DNA of 19,160 nucleotides from JACKOB01 sp024234575 (GTDB taxonomy: Bacteria > Pseudomonadota > Gammaproteobacteria > Pseudomonadales > Oleiphilaceae): positions 1 through 19,160 of the forward strand of contig JBPJFZ010000026.1 of assembly GCA_051208035.1 (NCBI GenBank), given 5' to 3'. Below the pieces are notes generated by a model that was not told the DNA's origin, did not search any database, and saw only the letters and a list, made by a program, of their open reading frames with translations. Below, in pieces: positions 14,104 to 19,160 of the stretch (positions are counted from its first letter, which is position 1; every line of letters begins with the position of its first letter). Made by a program: the position numbers and the translations under genes.

Positions 14104-15240
14104 TTAACTTCGCCCTGCCAGCCACTCTGCCATGGTAAACCAGCTATTTTCGGGGGCAGCACTTCCGCCTAAAATCCCCATGTGGCCACCGTCGACCAAA
14201 TGAGAGCTTTGGTCATCACTACCTACAAGCTGCAAAAGCCTGGTAGTGCACTCTGGTGTGCAAATGGGATCTTGCTTGCCAGAGACCGAGAATATATTGG
14301 CTCGCACAGCGTTCAATAATTCTGGCGTACCCGGCATGGGTAAGCGGCCTTCGGCTACCACGTTATCGACCCATAAATATTGAATACAGTCCTGAATCAC
14401 ACCTCCGGGGTAGGCTTCCATGCGATCAAGAAATGCCGCGTTAGTCGCATGGTTGGCAACAAACTGGCGATCGTGCAGATTGCGAATTAACGTGGTGTAG
14501 CCCTGCACGCTGGCGACGGGATTTGTCAGTTTAAAGGCCAGTGCATTGCGCCAGCCGGGAGAGCGCCAATATCGTCGTCGCGTATTGTGAATGCGAAAGC
14601 CCGCTACCGACTCGGCCTTTTTTAATGATCGCGACAACCGCTGGTAAATTTTTCCGATATCCCCATTGCGGTGATAATCACAAGGCGCCCCCACCAGCAC
14701 GATATTGGCGATATCCGCATCACCACTTTTCGCCGCGTAGCAATAGCTGAACAAACCGCCAAAGCTCCAGCCATGTAAACTGATTTTCTGCGAGCCGCTG
14801 TGCTGTCGCACCTCACTGATCATTCTCGGTAAAATTTCGTCAAAATAAGTACTGATGTGATAGTGATTGTGAGCCACGGTTGGCTTGCCCCAATCGACCA
14901 TATATACATCAAACCCTTTCGCCAGAAGAAACCGCACGAAACTGCGGGTTGGAAATAGGTCGTAGATGTACATATTGACGGCCAGTGGCGCAACAATCAG
15001 CACCGGTGTCTTGTGGCGCTTTTTTTCAACTGGTATTTCCTGCCCATTAATAACTATGCTTGCTTCCGTTAGTGGACGGTAGTGGCGAAGTCTCTCGATA
15101 TCTTCCTGATATACGATATCAAAGGCCGTTCTTTCGGCCTGCACCAGATGATCAGCCAGCCCCAGCCAGTCAATCGCATTACGGGTAAAATTAACACCAG
15201 ACTTTATCGCGCTTTTTGATGCGGCAATCATAATATCCAT
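14104..15240 (-). CDS. PhaC-like alpha/beta-fold hydrolase with Ser nucleophile
   Basis: A 378-residue cytoplasmic protein with overall similarity to class III PHA synthase subunit PhaC. Shared parts are the TPVLIVAPLAVNMYIYDL start, the VDWGKP strand, and the triad Ser159 (HGWSFGG), Asp324 (GKQDPICTP) and His353 (DGGHMG). PHA synthases use a Cys in the GxCxG box; here the box is G-W-S-F-G, with Ser. This favours hydrolase or acyltransferase activity over polymerisation, as in several annotated PhaC-like hydrolases. The PHA-synthase-like RSPGW (226-230) is kept. No phaE, phasin or depolymerase gene is adjacent, so a PHA role is not supported by context. The start at 15240 is an ATG; another Met three codons on could be used. 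A minus-strand TATAAT at 15299-15304 may belong to its promoter. Confidence 0.82.
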   Translation of the reverse strand: MDIMIAASKSAIKSGVNFTRNAIDWLGLADHLVQAERTAFDIVYQEDIERLRHYRPLTEASIVINGQEIPVEKKRHKTPVLIVAPLAVNMYIYDLFPTRSFVRFLLAKGFDVYMVDWGKPTVAHNHYHISTYFDEILPRMISEVRQHSGSQKISLHGWSFGGLFSYCYAAKSGDADIANIVLVGAPCDYHRNGDIGKIYQRLSRSLKKAESVAGFRIHNTRRRYWRSPGWRNALAFKLTNPVASVQGYTTLIRNLHDRQFVANHATNAAFLDRMEAYPGGVIQDCIQYLWVDNVVAEGRLPMPGTPELLNAVRANIFSVSGKQDPICTPECTTRLLQLVGSDDQSSHLVDGGHMGILGGSAAPENSWFTMAEWLAGRS

Positions 15241-15390
15241 CCACTACTGCATTGCTTTGGAAGAAGAGCGGCCAACGAAGCGGCGCTATGAGTGCGCGAT
15301 TATAACAAAAACAACCAACAGAGAATTGGCAGAGAAGATCAAAGACAGTGACAGATAAGCAAAACCGATAGACAGTTAAGGAAAAACTGA

Positions 15391-16158
15391 TTACTGCGCA
15401 GCCATAGGATGCAACGCTTTTAGCAGATAACGCTCGACCTTCCCCTGGCTTTGCATCAATTCAAGACCACGATTAAATCGCTGCCGCATTTTCTCACCTT
15501 TCTCGGTCTTGCTAAAAACCAGATGATAAGACCGGGAATCGTCCAGTTTTTCGGGATGGTGCGTAAGCAAACCAAACTGCTCGGGGGTAAGCGCTTTGCG
15601 AGCAATATCATAGCCCGTCAGTATATTTAACGGAAATATCTTGATACGGCCAAAAACCAGTTTCTTGATATTTACCTCATCAGAGGCACCCCTTTCGACA
15701 CTAATCGACCCGGCTTTTTCTGCCTCTTGAAAACGCTGGCCATAGTTATATCCAATCGTTGCACCTATCGTTAACGCCTTTAAATCAGACATATCGGTCC
15801 AATCGAAAGTAACCGATTTTAGATGAAAGAATACCTGATAGGAGTCAAACACCGCCTCGCTAAAGCTTACTTCTTTTAATCGTTCTGGCGAGGTTATCCA
15901 GCCAGGAGAACTGTCCCACGTTCCACTTTTGACATTCTCATAGGCGCGACGCCAGGGTGCCCAGCGATATTCCACCTCAACACCCTGACTGGCAAAGGTT
16001 TCTGTCACTAATCGTGCCAAAGCACCGTTATTATCAAGCTCTTTAGAAACAAGTGGTGGCCACTCACTCACGCCCATAACAACTTTCTCAGCGGCAAAAA
16101 CATTATCACCTATCAAAGCTGCGAGAAACCATATGTACCTTGCGCGTCTAAAATCCAA
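15391..16158 (-). CDS. Periplasmic solute-binding protein, family 3 type (second orphan)
   Basis: A 255-residue exported protein of the same broad fold as the one at 9090-9833. The signal peptide ends VFA-AEK at about residue 22. The first lobe opens VVMGVSEWPPL, and WAPWRRAYENVKSGTWDSSP gives the typical hinge-side segment. The second lobe begins SDLKALTIGATIGYNYG. The two proteins share the -PW-RAYE- pattern but differ elsewhere. The start is TTG at 16158, with AGAAAGG a few bases upstream, since no ATG precedes the signal sequence in frame. It has no transporter neighbours. The ligand is unknown. It follows the VIT-like remnant on the minus strand. Confidence 0.86.
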   Translation of the reverse strand: MDFRRARYIWFLAALIGDNVFAAEKVVMGVSEWPPLVSKELDNNGALARLVTETFASQGVEVEYRWAPWRRAYENVKSGTWDSSPGWITSPERLKEVSFSEAVFDSYQVFFHLKSVTFDWTDMSDLKALTIGATIGYNYGQRFQEAEKAGSISVERGASDEVNIKKLVFGRIKIFPLNILTGYDIARKALTPEQFGLLTHHPEKLDDSRSYHLVFSKTEKGEKMRQRFNRGLELMQSQGKVERYLLKALHPMAAQ

Positions 16159-16278
16159 ATGCCTTTCTCTCTTGCGACTAAATCTGCAGTTATCTCTAAA
16201 AGTACACCATATTGACCTTAACGCAAAAAATAAAGGCCATTAAAGCAACCACGACGCTAGTGATCAGCCTAGCAAACT

Positions 16279-16296
16279 CAGTCTACAAATAGACTG
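16279..16296. repeat. Small perfect hairpin in the gap before the second solute-binding gene
   Basis: CAGTCTA (16279-16285), a CAAA loop and TAGACTG (16290-16296) form a 7-bp stem. It is followed directly by a second palindrome, CTACG-TC-CGTAG (16298-16309). No U-tract is present. It could end transcription of the decayed gene to its right weakly, or act as an operator. Otherwise 16159-16331 contains no gene that I can see. Confidence 0.35.
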
Positions 16297-16331
16297 CCTA
16301 CGTCCGTAGTAAGCATCATTGCAAAGGCGCC

Positions 16332-16764
16332 TCAAAAAGTTAGGCGCATTGCACTTGCAACGATAGAAGCAACACCGAATCTTGCGGCAAGCCGCCCAAG
16401 CATTGTTTGATGTAAGAATGCAATCGATACCTTTCTGTTACGGATTAATCTTGGCAAACGAGCGTCGTCCATAAAAGAGGTTCCTTAATATATAAAAGTG
16501 CAAATTAATAACTGCAGATAAGAAAGAATCAGGGCCTTTCCTGATATTGCACTAACAGCTAAGGACTTCATCGCCCGGTCATTGAGATAGCGCCCACCAA
16601 TACTCCCTGCAACGTCGGCGAACAGAATACCTTCATTAGCAATACCAGCTGCCGCCACACCAATAGTAAGACTTGCCGTTGAAACAATGCCATCAGTCAT
16701 TCCTAAAAAAGGCCGTGCGAAGCCAGCCGGCTCGATGTGAACGACGTTTCTCCTGGTGACTCAT
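16332..16764 (-). pseudogene. Decayed VIT1/CCC1-family metal transporter gene
   Basis: Read on the minus strand from an ATG at 16764, codons give a VIT-like N-terminus (MSHQEKRRSHRAGWLRTAF). The frame then breaks in a run of six T (16705-16710 on the plus strand as A6). One T fewer would join it to LGMTDGIVSTASL and GVAAAG, the strongly conserved first membrane segment of iron/manganese-transporting VIT proteins. The broken frame carries on to GSIGGRY and then RAMKSLAVSAISGKALI, resembling a later helix of the family. The cytoplasmic metal-binding part appears deleted. A third piece (16332-16472) reads LGRLAARFGVASIVASAMRLTF, like the conserved C-terminal region. Total span is 433 bases, against about 690 for an intact gene. 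The call is from remembered family motifs; the internal deletion is inferred. Confidence 0.68.
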
Positions 16765-17090
16765 TCAACACCACATGTTTTCAGCTAATTATCGGGTTTG
16801 CCGATTGCGTTCAATCTTCAGCCGTGGTTAACCGAAAGACAAGTCAATGAGTGCTTATAATGAAGCCGATAAAAGAAATTTTGTGAGGAAAGCCAAGGGG
16901 ATATGTAGCTGGACGAGCAGATCATAAAGCTAGACTCTACGGAGTATAACTTATATCCTTCCTGTACTTAAACGCTACTCCCTCAGCAAAATTACCTTTT
17001 TATTGGGGTTTCAGAACTTAGTGCATTTAGTGCGCTTTTAAACACTGGGCAAGGACATCGCCAGCTAGACTTGAGAAATAAGGAGTAAGA
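16765..17090. other. Intergenic region before the MipA-like gene
   Basis: No recognisable gene. It is AT-rich on the right and holds scattered short direct repeats such as TTAGTGC near 17017-17032. It ends in the ribosome site AGGAG (17081-17085) of the next gene, 5 bases before a TTG start. A 26-codon ATG frame from about 16848 has no ribosome site and no similarity that I recognise, so I do not call it. Confidence 0.5.
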
Positions 17091-18503
17091 TTGGGTAACA
17101 ATATTAAACTACTGATTCTAAGTGCCACCCTGTTTATCTTAGGTGTTAGCTCAACCTATGCAGCGAATCAAGTGAGCGAAATACCCTTTTCAGGCGCACC
17201 AAAAGGCTCTGTAGGTTTAGGTCCCGGCTTCCGGTTTGGCAGTAGCCCGTACAAGTTTGTCGATTCCATTACGACTGAGACCTCTGATGATAATGCTGAC
17301 TTGGTTCCGCTTTACCTCTATGAAGGAAAATATATTTTTTCATACGGTACTACGGCAGGCGTTCATCTATTGAATACCCCAAAAATATCGATCGATGCCT
17401 TATTTAAATATCGTTTTAATCGCCTTCAACCAGAGGCAGACCCATTTTACCGTACCGTCAATTATAGAAGACAAACCGTCGATGGAGGCCTATCAGCAGA
17501 GGTTAAAACCACCTTAGGTAACCTATCCGCATCATGGATTACTGACACATTAGACCGGCATAATGGCTACGAAATGGATATCAGTTATCGCTACCTTTGG
17601 AATGCCGGCAGCTTCAACCTATCGCCTTTTTTAAGCCTTATCCATCAAAGTCAGAACCTAACCGACTATTACTACGGAGTGAGTGATGAAGAATCACGCC
17701 CGGACCTACCAACGTATACACCAGATGCTGCAACCTTTGGGAGAATTGGGCTCAACACGTCCTACGTATTATCAGACCGCTTTCTGTTATTTGGTAACCT
17801 TTCCTACGAGAACCTAGACGATACCATTAAAGAAAGCCCTCTTGTAGACGAAAGCTGGCTGTATAGTGCTTTCGTGGGATTCACATACAATTTTGGCAGT
17901 GTTTACTCAGATAACGCGGTATACCCTAGAACAGACCAAAGTCTCGACTGGTCTTGGCGCGTACACTACGGTTATACGGCAGAGAAATCTTTCAACCAAA
18001 TTATTAGAGGAGAGCTTAAGCCCGATAAAGAAGTCAACACCGATGTCGTAGGCATCACCTTGGGAAAGCTATTGGCTGACGGCGATAAAATCGACTTCTG
18101 GGGCCGTCTCACCCTCAATAGACGCTTGGAAAACAATTATCAAGATGACTTCTGGGAATATATTGCTTATGTCATGGCAATGGGCACAGGCTATTCGCCA
18201 TGGTCTGATAAAGAGCTGTTTCGATTTGGTTTTGGGTTTGGTTTTTCGTATGCAGAGAACATTCCTATCATTGAGCAAATCAAACAAGCAGAGCGAGGGC
18301 GCAATAGCAGTCACTTTCTAAACTATCTGGAAACACAGATTGACGTGCCGACAGAACTTTTATTTGGCGACTACGGTAGTAAAAATTGCTATGTGGGAAT
18401 GACAGTGATTCACCGCTCTGGAATATTTGCCAGCTCAGACATTTTAGGCAATGTAGACGGTGGATCAAACGTTATCGCTGGTCATTTGGAGTGCAAGCAA
18501 TGA
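17091..18503 (+). CDS. MipA/OmpV-family outer-membrane protein with an extra C-terminal beta domain
   Basis: A 470-residue exported outer-membrane protein. The signal peptide ends STYA-A (about 24-25). Residues about 35-272 match MipA/OmpV: VGLGPGFRFG, the SYGTTAGVHLL strand, the diagnostic LTDYYYGVSDEE (190-201), and a closing AFVGFTYNFGSVY. Family members are usually about 250 residues. Here a second region (about 283-470) follows, with its own amphipathic strands (for example FRFGFGFGFSYAE, IDFWGRLTLNRRL) and a conserved-looking end with IHRSGIFASSDILGNVDGGSN and two Cys. This looks like a second lipid- or surface-facing beta domain; I cannot name it. MipA proteins scaffold murein enzymes in E. 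coli, and OmpV relatives are antigens. The start is TTG with AGGAG 5 bases upstream. Its stop overlaps the next gene's ATG. Confidence 0.85.
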   Translation: MGNNIKLLILSATLFILGVSSTYAANQVSEIPFSGAPKGSVGLGPGFRFGSSPYKFVDSITTETSDDNADLVPLYLYEGKYIFSYGTTAGVHLLNTPKISIDALFKYRFNRLQPEADPFYRTVNYRRQTVDGGLSAEVKTTLGNLSASWITDTLDRHNGYEMDISYRYLWNAGSFNLSPFLSLIHQSQNLTDYYYGVSDEESRPDLPTYTPDAATFGRIGLNTSYVLSDRFLLFGNLSYENLDDTIKESPLVDESWLYSAFVGFTYNFGSVYSDNAVYPRTDQSLDWSWRVHYGYTAEKSFNQIIRGELKPDKEVNTDVVGITLGKLLADGDKIDFWGRLTLNRRLENNYQDDFWEYIAYVMAMGTGYSPWSDKELFRFGFGFGFSYAENIPIIEQIKQAERGRNSSHFLNYLETQIDVPTELLFGDYGSKNCYVGMTVIHRSGIFASSDILGNVDGGSNVIAGHLECKQ

Positions 18504-18664
18504 TTACAGCGACCATCGTTTTACTGTTTGCCCTAGGCCTGACACTGCAGTCGTGCGCTTACAAGTCCGTTAATAATTCAAAAATCCCTTCATCAAAACT
18601 CAGCGCTCTCACAGAGACAGAGCAACATTTCCGAGACAAAAAAAGCTCAATGATTGCGCGCTGA
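18500..18664 (+). CDS. Small lipoprotein translationally coupled to the MipA-like gene
   Basis: A 54-residue protein whose ATG (18500) overlaps the upstream TGA in an ATGA junction, with GGAG 8 bases before it. Residues 1-18 are a hydrophobic signal ending LTLQSC, with Cys19 as the likely lipidated residue. The remaining 35 residues are polar and Ser/Lys/Glu-rich and probably lie in the periplasm. The 4-base overlap suggests coupled synthesis and possibly physical partnership with the MipA-like protein. No family is recognised. A longer in-frame extension upstream (from 18386) merely shadows the MipA-like gene. Confidence 0.72.
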   Translation: MITATIVLLFALGLTLQSCAYKSVNNSKIPSSKLSALTETEQHFRDKKSSMIAR

Positions 18665-18666
18665 GC

Positions 18667-18693
18667 AACAGCGCTAGCCGCGAAAGCGTGGTT
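18667..18693 (+). terminator. Weak terminator-like hairpin after the lipoprotein gene
   Basis: AACAGCGCT (18667-18675) can pair with AGCGTGGTT (18685-18693), with one mismatch and one wobble, around a 9-base loop. Only a short GTTTT lies some 8 bases downstream, so termination is uncertain. It starts 3 bases after the stop. Confidence 0.3.
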
Positions 18694-19116
18694 GTAAACT
18701 GTTTTGCTGTAATCATAAGGTCCACAAAGTTTTGTTCATTATAATTTGCATCACTGTGTGCTCCATTAATGGTGTCATGTTATGGCTCTTAGATGGTTAC
18801 TTTCGTGATATAAATTAATATACACATACCTACTTATACGTATATCTGAATATATCTCTCATTCGTGGCACTCGTAAAAAGCCCGCTCTCGGTGGCTGCC
18901 AAAATTTCCATTCCCCCCCCTGCAGATGATGCCTTCAGTGATGCGTTAAGATTAGCCAAGGGCATGATCTAAGTAGCCGTAAAGGCTAATCTTCGTCAAG
19001 GGGGCGTTGGTAAAGTAATTCTGCAGTTGCGGAGTAAGCGCTCTTAAATCAGCACCTTTAAATCTCCCAACGGCTACTTGAAAATTTCTCCTAACCACAC
19101 ACGCAGGAGAAAAATC
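18694..19116 (+). promoter_or_regulatory. AT-rich promoter region and possible structured leader for the gene at 19117
   Basis: No confident gene. 18800-18860 is very AT-rich with a TATACGTATA palindrome (18835-18844), a likely promoter zone. Further down, AAGATTAGCC (18948-18957) is an exact reverse complement of GGCTAATCTT (18984-18993). AAGTAGCCGT (18971-18980) is an exact reverse complement of ACGGCTACTT (19070-19079). TAGCC (18974-18978) can also form a tight hairpin with GGCTA (18984-18988) around GTAAA. These pairings share bases and exclude one another, the hallmark of an RNA switch or attenuator, though no U-tract terminator is visible. An eight-base C run is at 18913-18920. Confidence 0.4.
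18865..18972 (+). other. Possible 35-codon ORF or gene remnant within the leader
   Basis: A GTG frame reads VALVKSPLSVAAKISIPPP and ends ALRLAKGMI, with protein-like composition. There is no ribosome site, and the poly-C run lies inside it. Its stop falls in the loop of the first inverted repeat. It could be a leader peptide, a relic or chance. I do not recognise it. Confidence 0.2.
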
Positions 19117-19160
19117 ATGGAAACCAGCCAACTTGATGAATTAAACACTTATTGGATGCA
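19117..19160 (+). CDS. Start of a gene cut by the window edge, possibly phosphoketolase
   Basis: ATG at 19117 has a strong AGGAGA six bases upstream. The 14 visible codons read METSQLDELNTYWM. The pattern of an acidic Leu-rich start followed by L-x-x-YW resembles the N-terminus of phosphoketolases, in which a similar segment precedes the NYLSVGQIYL motif. Too little is seen for a firm name. That a gene starts here is well supported; the product is a guess. Confidence 0.55.
   Translation, partial: METSQLDELNTYWM

Noticed and set aside
16267..16345. Integron attC-like ends (GCCTAGC ... GTTAGGC, 79 bases apart)
   Set aside because: The end motifs fit loosely, but the inner arms are not complementary, there is no integrase or cassette array, and the right end lies inside the VIT-like remnant.
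18386..18499. Extended N-terminus of the small lipoprotein
   Set aside because: The extension is an out-of-frame shadow of the MipA-like gene; the ATG at 18500 has its own ribosome site and gives a clean lipoprotein signal.
1..19160. CRISPR array, phage, transposon or defence system
   Set aside because: I found no regularly spaced repeats, integrase, transposase, nuclease or toxin-antitoxin pair on reading both strands.

Overview
The window looks like chromosomal DNA of a free-living, probably marine gammaproteobacterium, with moderate GC and compact genes. The order-level placement is only an impression, based on a cytochrome c5, an RlmG rRNA methyltransferase, a fatty-acid cis/trans isomerase (Cti), an EAL-HDOD protein and an AraC regulator with an Arabinose_bd-type sensor. 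I see no rRNA, tRNA, CRISPR array, integrase or transposase. Most genes from 129 to 9833 and from 12863 to 16764 are on the minus strand. lpxC, the M20 peptidase, the EAL-HDOD gene and the right end are on the plus strand.

Layout. 129-3413: a c5-type cytochrome, a three-helix membrane protein, a small Lys/Arg-rich protein and a Na+/phosphate cotransporter with a PhoU-like tail. 3533-5881: an AraC-family regulator divergent from an LpxC (lipid A deacetylase) homologue that resembles alphaproteobacterial LpxC. The intergenic region holds three helically phased copies of a GAAATGaCAAA-like element, and lpxC ends in a strong terminator. A 57-residue ORF, easily missed, faces that terminator. 5975-9833: a minus-strand run of a periplasmic solute-binding-like protein, an outer-membrane beta-barrel, the heme-binding lipoprotein Cti and the 57-aa ORF. 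10008-12852: a membrane-anchored M20 peptidase and an EAL-HDOD protein, convergent with rlmG. 12863-16158: rlmG, a PhaC-like alpha/beta hydrolase with a Ser nucleophile, and a second orphan solute-binding protein.

16332-16764 holds the decayed remains of a VIT1/CCC1-type metal transporter gene, with a frameshift in a homopolymer and an internal deletion. 17091-18664 encodes an unusually long MipA/OmpV outer-membrane protein overlapping by 4 bases a 54-aa lipoprotein. The last 500 bases form an AT-rich, possibly structured leader in front of a gene that starts at 19117 and runs off the window, tentatively a phosphoketolase.

The most interesting theme is envelope remodelling. A second-type LpxC under an adjacent AraC regulator sits beside Cti, which makes trans-unsaturated fatty acids in response to membrane stress. 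A MipA-fusion/lipoprotein pair lies further on. That these act together is inference. No recognisable defence system or mobile element was found.
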